DNA from: Branchiostoma floridae
Taxonomy: Eukaryota; Chordata; Leptocardii; Amphioxiformes; Branchiostomatidae
Assembly (NCBI RefSeq): GCF_000003815.2
Contig: NC_049987.1
Span: 3,528,026-3,592,025 of the forward strand
Length of the DNA: 64,000 nucleotides
Reading direction: 5' to 3'
Shown: positions 49,454 to 60,324 of the stretch, one piece after another
Layout: the number at the start of each line of letters is the position of its first letter
How positions within the stretch are numbered: position 1 is the stretch's first letter
Notes under the pieces: model-generated
Databases searched by the model: none
Seen by the model: the letters and a program-made list of their open reading frames with translations, nothing else
Told to the model about the DNA's origin: nothing
Program-made: the position numbers and the translations under genes

Positions 49454-51312
49454 CTTAACAGAAATAGGATAAACGTTTATAGTACAATATAAAACTATGC
49501 AACATGCATCCTCCTACGCAGGGACATCGAACAGCGAAACAACCTGTCTGGATATACCCTGCTTTCTCAACCGTCACTCATAGTTCCTGTGGACGGATAT
49601 ATAATGGTAAATAAGCTCATTGATATTCATAAGAAGGGCAGTCAGGAACTAAGAGTGACAGTTGAGAAAGCAGGGTACATCTAGACAGGCGGTTTCGCCG
49701 TTGGATGTCCCTGCGTAGGAGGATGTGCAACACGATACCATGGTACGATGCTAAACTTTCTTCCAACGCAAAGGTAACTTCAGAACGTAAACTCTCGAGA
49801 GGTATAGGCACATGATCATATTGACACGTGATCTTGCGGATACTTGACGTCAGCAATTGATCAAATGTACCAGAAAGTTTATAACGTCCACCGTCTCTGT
49901 TCAGTGATGGCTGAAGTGCCCTGAGAATTTGACCTGTGTGTATATTTGTGTCGGAAGAAGGTTTTGCACTATACTATACTAGTGAACACAAATGAGCTTC
50001 CATAATGCCATGTTTAATTCCATTTAAAAATCTGTCTATAGACCCATTTCCTCACTTTGGTTTTCAGTAAAGCAGGAAGTTTCCCTTACCGCCATGTTGG
50101 TGTCCTGGATTTTCGTTGCAACGGACTGTTGCCAAATTCAACTCACCGTTGCTTTTTCGCAAATTCTCAGTTGTTGTGAGACTTTTGTCTGATATTTTCT
50201 TTGGAGTTATACATGCTTAATGGTAGTTATTTAAGAGGGTAAAAGGACCTATAGTTGTCCCAAAACGCTTCATGTATGCGGTTCATGGCAATTAGAATAA
50301 CTGTGTGTGCCATCATATCGGTGCTCCTATGACGTCACGTAAAATGCTCTACACAAACTCCTGACACAAACTATCAGAAATGGGATCCGACATGTTCAGC
50401 GTTCTGGTCTGAATACCGACTAGCCATGTTGCCAACGGGTATCCTCAAGGTATTGCTAAGAGTTGGGGCGTTTCAGGCCATCCTTGTACGGATTGTACAT
50501 GATGTATTATAACTATATGCTGTGCGATCGGTCACATACTGCAACATTGATTACATTTGTCATGTGGGTAGCGCTGCCTAGAGCCGGGTCCACGATGTTA
50601 AAGGACACTTGGAAGACCCAGCAACAATGGAAAACATGTTAACAGGGTTCACATCAGGACAATTATTCTCCGTCCTATAGGAAAAAGGACGGCGTATCGT
50701 CAGTCTGTTTAATGCCTATTTTGATCCAAATAGCAGATATCGACATATCTACTACGGCAGTGGAAATTCTTCATGTGTGACATTTTTCACCTTTTCTATC
50801 CCATCAAAGATCGTTGTAATCACTCAGGACGTTTACATTCACACCTTCAGCCCCGCGTGGTGAGAGAAGGGTCATGATTTAAAGCCTGTCAGAGTATGAG
50901 TCACACCACTTCATCTCCTCATCCATCCGCGCCCTTCCGACCTTCACATCGGAGTCAAAACTGACACCAGCGTGTGAAGAAAATAAACTTTCGCAAAACT
51001 GCTGCCTTTAATTATGAGATCTAAGTTGTAAGGGAGGTTTGGTATATGACTAAACACACTAAGTATGGTATATCTAACAGTAGATTCTTTAGTTTTGTTC
51101 TTTCACATCTTTTTCGTTGACTTTGAAATTGACTTCGACATTCTGAGATATTATTATCCGTTTCACGATATAGTTCAGCAATTTACAGCATGTATTTGCT
51201 CATTTTACAGCTTCTTTGCACGATTTAACGAATGGTCGAAAATCTTATTTTTGGAAACGAACGGAAATTGATACGCTTGCAAATGTCCTCCATAACATTG
51301 CCGAATTCTTAC
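49454..51312 (-). other. intron 13 of receptor B
   Basis: 1.86 kb. It contains the MITE at 49507-49725; the remainder has no coding signal that I can recognise. Confidence 0.6.
49507..49725. mobile_element. long-TIR MITE, family 4, copy 1
   Basis: Arms of about 83 bp are inverted repeats. The left arm starts CATCCTCCTACGCAGGGACA and the right arm is its near-exact reverse complement. A 9-bp target duplication flanks it (TGCAACATG at 49498, TGCAACACG at 49726). Long arms plus an 8-9 bp duplication suggest a Mutator- or hAT-type non-autonomous element. It sits 45 bp upstream of the exon 14 acceptor. Confidence 0.8.
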
Positions 51313-51538
51313 CCTCAGGAGTCCCGATGCCGTAACCCTTGGAGTCCAGCAGTCCCCCCACGCGGGTCAGGTTGCAGTTCCTGTGAGTGAAGTACTCGTT
51401 CATGGCGGACTCCAGTAGGAAGGCGTAGTTCTCGTTCAGGACTCGGTCGATCCCCTCCTCCGTAGACTTGGTGAACACAGACGGCTCCTGGGAGCTCATG
51501 AACGCCCACATTTTTTCATAGGTGGGAATTTTCGAATT
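51313..51538 (-). CDS. receptor B exon 13: S2 half of ligand-binding domain
   Basis: Phase 0 in, phase 1 out, 226 nt as in gene [21 protein letters not shown] is followed by [20 protein letters not shown] and [19 protein letters not shown]. It holds the conserved ligand-binding Glu and the Cys of the S2 disulphide. Confidence 0.96.
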
Positions 51539-52681
51539 CTGAGTGGAAGGATACAGATATATTTATTGACACAACAAATAAAAGTACAGCGACTTTCGTA
51601 AGGTCTGTCTGATATGCAAAGTTAAAGTTACTCAAGCAACTGGCTTTGCAAACGTTTCCGTTTGCTTAGTACTTATTACCTCCATGAAATGTCATGGAGT
51701 TTATATTTTACCCTGCGTTTGTCTGTGTGTAAACAAGATAACTCAAGAACGGCTGAGTGAATTGGTTTCATACTTAGTATGTTGGTAGTGTGTGATGAAA
51801 GCTGGATATGTCGTACAAAATGACGTACTAATTATGCAAAATAGAAATGAAATTGTATAATTAATGAAAATATTCTATCATAGCAGTTTTTAATGTATCT
51901 ATGTATCTCTTGTTCTGGACGTGATATGGTCTTGACATTTGGCTGGTAGATAGCTTGCAGTGCCATGACAAAGTGGGGCAGGTTTCAGTCCCCTAACATT
52001 TAATTGCAGGGGCGTTTTTGTCAAGACATTCCAAAGAGGATAACTGCAGAAAGGATTGACGAATTGACATTTTAGGCAAGCAGGTAGCTAGGGCAAAAAT
52101 GTTCATAATGATATGCACGTTGAGCAAATGAGGACTTAATTTGCATAATTATGGGGGAATTGTATAATTCCATTGTTTTCAATAACTCGACTTCAATAAA
52201 TGCAACATATGCAAATTATGATAGATGGAATAAAAGCAGATACCAAATATGGTAATGAGGAACTTGTTTGCATAATTTATGTAAAAACTGTAAAACTGCT
52301 TTATGATTAATGATGGGAATTTTATAATTGTGACATGTGTACGCTAGTCAATGATGAACAACACCATGCATGAATTATGTTAATTTGTTAGTCAATCGCA
52401 TGAAATTTACAAAAGCTCTAAATATTTCATGGAGGTATGAGGTCGCCGAACTCTAGTTATTTTATTTATGCCTAGGAGCACAGACAATAGGATGAAGGAC
52501 AAAAGAATTACTATCAATGGTCATCACATCACACAGATCCAAAGATCCTTGTCACTTTCATTTATCACTACATAGAATACAATGGAAGACCTATCCCAAG
52601 ATGACATTCACCAAGGACTACGCTAGCTCTGTGCTTTGTCTGCTCGGATGGCGATGAACAAATTGTATTCAAGAAACCCAC
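51539..52681 (-). other. intron 12 of receptor B
   Basis: 1.14 kb, mostly copy C of element family 3 (51677-52437). Confidence 0.7.
51677..52437 (+). mobile_element. dispersed element family 3, copy C
   Basis: It begins TTACCTCCATGAAATGTCAT and closes with ATTTCATGGAGGTA, so short terminal inverted repeats (TACCTCCATGAAAT) bound about 760 bp. The interior shares TAAACAAGATAACTCAAGAA and GGCGTTTTTGTCAA with the other copies. No coding capacity. Confidence 0.75.
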
Positions 52682-53242
52682 CTTAAAGAATGTTTGGGTC
52701 GCACCGAAATCTAACGTTCCGTACTTTATCTTCGTTTGTTTCGCAAGATCATCTGCTGACTCGATGGGTGACTCCATTCTCTCCACGGTGAGGAAAGCCG
52801 CCAGGTTCGCGGTGTAGGACGAGATCATGATGAGCGTGAAGAACCACCACGCTCCGCTCACAAGTCTCGTGGACAGCGCCCTCGGCATGATCTCCGAACC
52901 CTGCTGCATGAAGGCGCCAATAGAGAACCACATGCTATTCAGCAGGGTGAACTGGTTCTCCAGGTACTCCGAGTTGGGGTTACACGGGTGAGGGTTATAC
53001 CACTCGTACGGGCTAAATCTCGCCAGGACGAAGAGGACTCCGCTGACGGCGAGGTACGAGAGGAGGATGTACAGCCAGATGTCGTAGGACAGCGGGTTGA
53101 GGAACGAGAAGACGCCGGGGTTGGTTCTGTTCGGTACGCGGTACATTATGGTGACACCCACGTTCATGAACGGTTTGGAGAAGTCTATGACTTGTTCTCT
53201 GATGAAGCTGATGGTAAGTGGAGCCACAGCCAGGTCGGCTCG
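52682..53242 (-). CDS. receptor B exon 12: end of S1, M1, pore loop, M3, start of S2
   Basis: One 187-codon exon, phase 0 at both ends. [21 protein letters not shown]1 [20 protein letters not shown]; pore [21 protein letters not shown]3 [20 protein letters not shown]; then [19 protein letters not shown]. In gene A this same segment is divided over exons 11, 12a/12b and 13 (558-564 nt in total). The pore sequence is kainate-like, with PCNP and QQGSE. Confidence 0.97.
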
Positions 53243-54066
53243 CTGTGACAAAATATGTAATCGTTTTAGAAAATGAATATAAATATTCACACGGTACCAG
53301 AATATACATACTTCATATGTATACCAATAAGATACAACACATTTAACAGTACTAGTGGCTTTCGTAGTACAAGACTCATACATCGTTACAAACGCTAGAA
53401 ATAAAGAAAAGAAAGACAGCTAGAAAGGCAACATTTGCGCCCAAAAGCAGAATGTTTTCCCTTTTCCATATGGCCTTTTGTCAAACTATTATTTTCGCCC
53501 TATAGTATTGTGTGCGAGTAAAAATAAATACATCACCTTGGTTTAGTATAATGTGCGGGTAAAAAAGCGGTGCTTAGCTAGCGCAAACCTATAATAATTC
53601 TTCATGTTCATTAATACACCTAATACGCTAATGCAGATTTAAGTTTGAGTCGTTCATTACAGTTCTAACTTCTGACAGAAGAAGGAAAATAATGAAAAGA
53701 ACAAACTAGCAAAAACAATCTTTTTTCTTATCGGCGACGACAACCACGCATGCCATGAACACAAAAAAGAGAACGTACTGGTCATTCCCTACGCAGAGAC
53801 ATCCAACGGCACCAGCGCCTCTTGTCTGCACTCTGCTATCTGAACCGTCACCATCAGTTCCTGACCGCCCTACTTATGAATATCAATAAGCTTACCCTTA
53901 TATGTGAGACCTTGTGAAAGCTGAAAGGCCTATCCTCTGATTGGCTGACAGCTGATTTGTGGCGACGCCCACGGGAACTGATGGTGATGGTTGAGATAGC
54001 AGAGTGCAGCCAAGAGGTGGTTTGCTGGCACCGTTGGATGTCTCTGCGAAGAAGAATGGTACTGAC
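53243..54066 (-). other. intron 11 of receptor B
   Basis: 824 bp. The third nearest exon 11 is MITE 53781-54058, leaving only 8 bp between element and exon. Confidence 0.7.
53781..54058. mobile_element. long-TIR MITE, family 4, copy 2, abutting a splice donor
   Basis: The ends share CGCAGAGACATCCAACGG with each other and with copy 1 (49507-49725). The inverted arms extend about 100 bp to CAGTTCCTG / CGGGAACTG. GTACTG at 53775-53780 and 54059-54064 is the target duplication. The right duplication overlaps positions +3 to +8 of the exon 11 donor (CAG|GTCAGTAC). Confidence 0.8.
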
Positions 54067-54270
54067 CTGATCAATAAGCTCCTTCACCATGCCTGACCAC
54101 TCTCCGTCCTCCATGGGTGCGCCATACTGCCCATCGGGCACGAGGTATATCTCGTACTTGAATCCAAGAATGGCGGCGATCTCGTTGAGTAAGTCGATAC
54201 AAAACCCTTCAAACCTGTCGTTACCCAGCAGCTCTTCGTCGGACCTCTTCTGCATGACGTACGGTTTTTC
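54067..54270 (-). CDS. receptor B exon 11: S1 half of ligand-binding domain
   Basis: 68 codons, phase 0 at both ends. [40 protein letters not shown] and [20 protein letters not shown] follow in order. It keeps Tyr at both ligand-contact positions. The donor is GTCAGT, immediately followed by the MITE. Confidence 0.96.
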
Positions 54271-54897
54271 CTGAGGAACACAATTGTCTGTCAAATTAAA
54301 GATTCTTCATAGATGTACATGCACCAATGTGACTGAAGTAACGGACATTCCATGAATCAAGTAATCATGCCTCAAACTCCAATTCATGAACGTTAATTGA
54401 ACTGAACAATTAAATTTACAGCCAAATAGTTGCGCTTGTGACCTAAATTCCTCTTAATTTTTCAAAATGGACAAAATACAAATAATTAAAATCCACATGC
54501 TGATAGATACATTTGTAGGTAACACAAAGTCAAGCTAAAAGCAATTATAAATTGCACTGTGAAACAATGGTAAGGCAAAGCTAGCTAAGACAATGATGAT
54601 GCAAATGAGTCAATTGGTTCCTGTTGTTTTAGTAACAGGAGCTAATGTTTTGTCGCGGGGGGGGGGGGGGCTAACCTAACTTTGGACAGGCGTTGCCAGT
54701 CACATTACATTCAGCCATGGACTGGGATTGCTTGATTTCATTGGAGGGTACTTGCGGAGGTTAGTGTAAGTCTGAATACTTATAATTGCCATTTTATCGA
54801 ATAATGCGAAGTAGCCTGCATTTATTACGCCCTGAAAGCAATATCTATTGTTAAATAACATTCATTTATGGAATGGAATGACCCTTTCAATACTCAC
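54271..54897 (-). other. intron 10 of receptor B
   Basis: 627 bp with a 15-16 nt G homopolymer near 54656-54671 (a likely sequencing-difficult site). Nothing else is seen. Confidence 0.6.
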
Positions 54898-55014
54898 CAA
54901 GATGGTGGTGACAATAAGTGTCTTGTTCCGTAGAGAATTGGTGACGTTTGAGCCTGCCAGCGACCTGTCGGTAATGTTCAGCGCCTGTCTCTCTCCTGAA
55001 TTCCAAGTTCCAAG
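54898..55014 (-). CDS. receptor B exon 10: linker to the ligand-binding domain
   Basis: 39 codons, phase 0 at both ends. LGTWNSGERQALNITDRSLA is followed by GSNVTNSLRNKTLIVTTIL, the GTW..GLN(I/M)T and L(I/V)VTT(I)L landmarks of kainate receptors. NIT, NVT and NKT are sequons. Confidence 0.95.
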
Positions 55015-55692
55015 CTAATCAAAGGGATAATGCAATCAGATGGTATGTTACTCTTGTAGTCCGTTGACAATAAACACATATACATACAGTATTATAACAA
55101 TGTCCATTAACTGTAAGACAGACTAGTATAGTATTTGAAGGCAATGAAATCTGTAGAATTAAAATCATTAACGTTTCCGTCATCTTTATCTACGTTAGCC
55201 TTGATACATTTTAATGCTAAGTGAAGAAACTGATGCGGCAGGCAGTAAGCCCTGATGTTTCATACGAAATAATCCGCTTCACAATTTCAGTGTCACAGGG
55301 GATTCTGGGTCAGGTCAGAGATCATTGGCCCTCAGAAGTAAAGAAACATTCGTGTTGAAAGTTCATCCGTGTTGGTAGAAGTCATTCTAACTAAACCTGA
55401 GCTGTGATTTCCAACACATATAAAATTAGACGTATCCAAATTTTCGACTTATCTACTGCTGTCTATCTTTGTTGAGGAATGGACAATTCACTACTTCTGT
55501 GACGTCATGTTAATAGAATGTGTAGATAGCACACGTCATACATCATAAGTTGCAGAAAGTCTATGGAAAATGCTAGAGGAATCAAAGAAGCTATCTACAT
55601 CATAGCTTTACAACCAGCTGTTGAGCCGGAGGGCGCCATAGACATTGGGTAGGTCCCATGTTACTAACTGATGTACATATAACAGTCTGTAC
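55015..55692 (-). other. intron 9 of receptor B
   Basis: 678 bp. No coding or repeat signal recognised. Confidence 0.55.
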
Positions 55693-55800
55693 CTTTGTCA
55701 GCCCAGCTTCCCTGAGTTCCATGACATCAAGGCTAAACTTGGTTCTCTGTCCGTTACTGTCGAATTTTATCCGACCACTTAAACCATCCTGTAGCTCCGC
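55693..55800 (-). CDS. receptor B exon 9: amino-terminal domain
   Basis: 36 codons, phase 0 at both ends. AELQDGLSGRIKFDSNGQRT followed by KFSLDVMELREAGLTK matches exon 8 of gene A in length, phase and motif. Confidence 0.94.
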
Positions 55801-56400
55801 CTAGGAAAAGAAAGATAATATAAAGACAAAATATAACATAAGTAGGTCCATTTCACACAATACATACTTCTCTTTTACATCCAGTCATTGGGACTTCATC
55901 AACAGCAACATTCATTTCATTCATGCCTGTGAAACAAATTTTGAATCGGGCAAACTCAGTATGCAGAAACAACCGGGACTTGGGCCAAGTATGGGCACAT
56001 ACCGACAAAAACATTCAAACAAATAGACAGAACGAAAACTATCAACCCGTTTTAAATGAGGTAAGAACATCAAGCTCTTTCTGAAATGTAGTTTCCATCT
56101 GAAGAATTTCTTATATCGCAAAGACCGTCTCTCCAGACACTCTTTATTTTACGGCGTCATGGAACGGGGCCTTCTGATTGGTCCGCGGGGCCTGGCTATA
56201 TGATAATGTGGCTTAATAAACTGTTGTCATTAATTCCCGAGTTTTACCCCTCTAAAGGAATGATTAGAGATACACATGCCTGGAGAAATATTCTTTACAT
56301 GCCTGCATGATTTTGGGAATTCTTGTCAAACGGTCGCAAACTATACTACTAGGCTCGCCCCTGAGGTATCACCAATACGACAAAGCACAGTTCTTACTAC
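55801..56400 (-). other. intron 8 of receptor B
   Basis: 600 bp with no coding signal. It contains GATTGGTCCG near 56177, a possible dispersed-repeat trace. Confidence 0.5.
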
Positions 56401-56550
56401 TTTCAGATAGTTGAGCACAGTATGGCCGTACAGCCACGCTTTTCTGTTGTCGCATGATAACTTGCTCAGCGAGATCTCCTGACCAACGTCGGATCCCTCC
56501 AGTCCGGCCACCAGCACATAGATGGCGTCAAACATCAGAGCAACGGGTGT
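56401..56550 (-). CDS. receptor B exon 8: amino-terminal domain
   Basis: 50 codons, phase 0 at both ends. TPVALMFDAIYVLVAGLEGS is the (A)LMYDAV helix. LSKLSCDNRKAWLYGHTVLN carries the conserved Cys and the aromatic after the K(P/A)W motif. Confidence 0.94.
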
Positions 56551-57197
56551 CTGAGGAAACACAGCAGAGTAAGATATCGGCCAAACATTACAAAATACAA
56601 ACAGAACAATGTAAAAAATTTACACATCCATGGAGGTTGAAATGTCTAAACAAACAATATCTAAAGTCAAATTGATATCTAAAAATGGATAAGATAAGGA
56701 GATTAAATTCGGACATTTTGAGTGACATCCATCACAGCTTCAGTAAAATGAACCGGCAAACGTCCGGAAGTAATTTTTGTATCTTATCTAGTTGAATAGA
56801 TGTATCTCTGGCACATGCAACATGTGTATCAATGAAAAAGTACAAAAATCATTACGTATCTCTTCTTAATACAATTCTGGCAAATCCACTGCAATGTCAG
56901 AGAAAGATGCTTAGAGTCGAAACTTTAATTTTCCCCACTTTGTTTAAACGCCATAATCCCTCTGTTACTGTAGTATGAATTTCACTGCATGCATGTCCGA
57001 AACAATATTCGGAAGCTCATGTGCATTATCATGGAAACACACTCGGGGGCCTGAAATAGATAATGACCTTCGTCATCTCAAGGCCTGCTGCATATCACAA
57101 CAATCCATCTCTGGCTCCTAGCGATTGGACGCACATCAGACAAACAGACAAAAGAACGTCAAGCAATACCAAGATGTTTACAAACGGACAGGCGTAC
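56551..57197 (-). other. intron 7 of receptor B
   Basis: 647 bp. No feature recognised. Confidence 0.55.
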
Positions 57198-57365
57198 CGT
57201 GAGGCCATCTTTGATAGTACCACTGATGACGTTAGAAGACTCTCGCACTCTCGTCCAATCACGAAGAACCTCCTGCACTCTAGGGTTCTTGTTATCGACC
57301 AATCGGAACGCCGTCAGGTTCACGTCACCGTGTCGATAGTTCTCCAGGTCAACCGTGGCTAAATC
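57198..57365 (-). CDS. receptor B exon 7: amino-terminal domain
   Basis: 56 codons, phase 0 at both ends. DLATVDLENYRHGDVNLTAF, then RLVDNKNPRVQEVLRDWTRV. It continues directly from the HYIVTSL end of exon 6, as DLFALD follows FTTL in vertebrate receptors. The NLT sequon aligns with the NMT of the YSGVNMT motif. Confidence 0.93.
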
Positions 57366-58018
57366 CTTTAGAAGGGTTGAAGGGACAAGCAACACAGGAT
57401 CGATAAACATTAATCTCAGTAGAAAGAAAGAGGTGAAGCTGATGATAAGAGGAAGAAGGACGACATCTTGTAAACAATTTACCATTGACATCATTTTCAT
57501 AATATATAGAATTGTTTTTGTTACGCTAGTCACTGTAATCTTAAATGTCGCAAAAAGAATACAAAGAAAGTTTTTTAGATTTACTGTTGAGCATGGCGTT
57601 CTTGCCGCTTTAGTCACCCCTATGACTTTCCAAGTCCAAAGTCATTTGCCAATGTCAAACTAAAGCCAAAAGTAATCAACATATGCCTCTCTGTAGGTAA
57701 TAGTCCCATTTTGTAGGTTTAGCCTTTGCGCTACTGGAGTAGCAGAAGTACTTTCATCTAAATGCATGGTATATTGATTATCGTTAGCGCTTGCGAGAAA
57801 GCCTCAATTGTTTGACGTTTCATTTGATAGGTACGTGATGCCATCGCTTGAAATGCCTGCAAGTTCAGCGATACCATGTTGTGGCTGAAGATAGCAGGGT
57901 AACGCATTCACTATAGTTACCTCCGAGAAATTGTCGTAAGTACAGAATCAAAAACTGAACAGTACCGGGGTATCAAAATCAATGTTCATTACAGGGTTGG
58001 AGGAGAAAAGCCACTTAC
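57366..58018 (-). other. intron 6 of receptor B
   Basis: 653 bp. Open frames on either strand here lack homology. Confidence 0.55.
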
Positions 58019-58072
58019 CAAAGAGGTGACGATGTAGTGGTAGAAATGCGTCATCATGCCTAGCTGGAGAGC
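58019..58072 (-). CDS. receptor B exon 6: 18-codon amino-terminal domain exon
   Basis: ALQLGMMTHFYHYIVTSL, phase 0 at both ends, after a TTTTCCTCACAG acceptor and before GTAAGT. It matches MGMMTEYYHYIFTTL of vertebrate GRIK. Confidence 0.95.
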
Positions 58073-58882
58073 CTGTGAGGAAAACTGTTGTGTAAATCTC
58101 GCAGAAAGGATAAGAACTTAGGTGCTGATTGTATGGCTTAGAAAATCTCTAATCGGAGAGCGAAATTGGCCTTGACTGTGAAAGCACTTCGAAAGGGTCT
58201 TACGTATTAGATGGGGGCGATTAGTGGAACGTGCCAGGGTATTCATCACTAGAATTACGATCTCGAACAACCTCGGGTCCAGGCAATCTAGAATTATCTG
58301 GGGTACACTCGGGTAATTCTGTCTCGGGTGGAACTATTTTCAGATAATATTGGTATCAAACATGATGTATTTGAAACTGAAAGACCAGCTTGTGGTACAG
58401 AGGCTGTGATCAGCAATTTTAATAATACGTATAAATGCACATGTATCATGTACAGAAAGGTGAAATAGCAACCTTGTATTTTTAGAGACTATTGAAGTCT
58501 AAGTGGTCATCAATGTCCAAATTTGTCATTTTTGCAACAATGTTTCTGCATGTCGTGAATTTCATCCTGTCCAGGGAAACAGCGTATTAGAAATTGAAGA
58601 GGAATATGTTGTGTTGGGGCTTACATGCCCTTGGAAAATTTTGGTCCGCAGGAGACAAAAATAGATTTTTGGCAGCCAAAACAATGAGGTTACGGAGGTG
58701 TCTTCAGTTAAAGCACCCTTCTAACAGTTATAGCCAGGTCACATAAATTGTACGATGGTCGTGAGGCCGCAAAGACCTTTAGAAGGCCTGTGTAAGTTAT
58801 TCTCGCAAGGGTCTCTGCATAGAAATGTGTTGTTACCGCACCGTTGTAAGCCGAAGTGAAATGGAATTACACTTCAATTTAC
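58073..58882 (-). other. intron 5 of receptor B
   Basis: 810 bp. Nothing recognised. Confidence 0.55.
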
Positions 58883-59058
58883 CTTATGTAATACTCTGGG
58901 TAGTTTCTCGTATGATACGTCGAAGATGATGTTATTGCTGCCGTCCAATTTACAGTCTTTAAGCACGCCTTCCCCGTCCTCCCTCCGTAACTTTCTTATC
59001 TTCAGCTCCATCTTAGTCCTGGCGGGCGCCTTCAGCAGTTCCTGTAGCCTTATCAGAG
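58883..59058 (-). CDS. receptor B exon 5: amino-terminal domain, minimal form
   Basis: From the last acceptor of the array (GTGTTTGATGCAG) it enters in phase 1 and reads ALIRLQELLKAPARTKMELK, then NNIIFDVSYEKLPRVLHK. It matches LIRLQELI.AP.R of GRIK receptors and exon 4 of gene A (179 nt against 176). This is the ancestral-length exon. Any of 17 upstream copies of the same acceptor could extend it in frame. The donor is GTAAAT, phase 0. Confidence 0.92.
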
Positions 59059-59992
59059 CTGCATCAAACACAAAATCATCACACGTGAATAGTTTCTCTA
59101 GCCTTATCAGAGCTGCCTCAAACACAACATCATCACTCTTCAATGGTTCCTGTAGCCTTATCAGAGCTGCATCAAACACAAAATCATCACACGTGAATAG
59201 TTTCTCTAGCCTTATCAGAGCTGCATCAAACACAAAATCATCACACGTGAATAGTTTCTCTAGCCTTATCAGAGCTGCATCAAACACAAAATCATCACAC
59301 GTGAATAGTTTCTCTAGCCTTATCAGAGCTGCATCAAACACAACATCATCACTCTTCAATAGTTTCTGTAGCCTTATCAGAGCTGCATCAAACACAACAT
59401 CATCACTCGTCATTAGTTTCTCTAGCCTTATCAGAGCTGCCTCAAACACAACATCATCACTCGTCAATAGTTCATTTAGCCTTATCAGAGCTGCATCAAA
59501 CACAACATCATCACTCGTCATTAGTTCCTGTAGCCTTATCAGAGCTGCATCAAACACAACATCATCACACGTGAATAGTTTCTCTAGCCTTGTCAGAGCT
59601 GCATCAAACACAACATCATCACACGTGAATAGTTCCTGCAGCCTTATCAGAGCTGCATCATACACAACATCATCACACGTGAATAGTTTCTCTAGCCTTG
59701 TCAGAGCTGCATCAAGCACAACATCATCACACGTGAATAGTTCCTGCAGCCTTATCAGAGCTGCATCATACACAACATCATCACACGTGAATAGTTTCTC
59801 TAGCCTTGTCAGAGCTGCATCAAACACAACATCATCACACGTGAATAGTTTCTCTAGCCTTATCAGAGCTGCATTAAACACATCATCACACGTGAATAGT
59901 TTCTCTAGCCTTATCAGAGCTGCATCAAACACAACATCATCACACGGGAATAGTTTCTCTAGCCTTATCAGAGCTGCATCAAACACAACATC
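59030..59992 (-). repeat. 18-copy tandem array of a splice acceptor plus exon start
   Basis: Each unit, on the minus strand, is CTCTGATAAGGCTACAGGAA and a few bases (start of exon 5), then a GATGATGTTGTGTTTGATGCAG-type intron end. Acceptor AGs immediately precede minus-strand positions 59058, 59112 and every 54 bp up to 59868, then 59919 and 59973. The unit is 54 bp (one is 51 bp), so the frame never breaks: 18-residue repeats of the type LIRLEKLFTC + DDVVFDAA. Units nearest exon 5 keep the exon-like QELLK; distant ones are more homogeneous (EKLFT). It may act as intron, as variable exon, or both. Confidence 0.9.
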
Positions 59993-60203
59993 TCTGCATT
60001 TATACGATCACAGCCTATAACGTCACCAGCGGGCAAAATCACGGATTATACTGACAGAGATAGCGATCATAGCCACTCCCGGAAGACACTGAGAGCGCAA
60101 TCTCTTTCAGTAGCACCACTACTCCTGCCAGATCAGAAAATCTAGCCTGACTGATATGCATTGTGGAAGATGAAAATTAGAAATGAGGTTATCCAAAACG
60201 TAC

Positions 60204-60324
60204 CGTCGTCACTGTCATACAGAAGCGAGACTCTGGTCCAGCCGTAGTAGTTCACCATGTCGAGTATGGCCTGAGACAACATCAAGGCGTCCGGGTACAG
60301 GTTGACAGAATACCTGTCTTCTAC
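60204..60324 (-). CDS. receptor B exon 4: amino-terminal domain
   Basis: Phase 0 in, phase 1 out, 121 nt. VEDRYSVNLYPDALMLSQAI then LDMVNYYGWTRVSLLYDSDD. YSVNLYPD and the YGW...LLYDSDD landmarks are typical of kainate amino-terminal domains. The next intron runs into the acceptor array. Confidence 0.95.

Noticed and set aside
52988-53248. + strand frame of 86 codons
   Set aside because: Antisense shadow of receptor B exon 12, which is certain by homology.
58926-60020. 364-codon + strand open frame with SLIRAASNTTSSHVNSF repeats
   Set aside because: It is the shadow of the 54-bp array on the opposite strand. A repeat of length divisible by three with no stop in a unit is open automatically, and the minus strand has homology and splice context.
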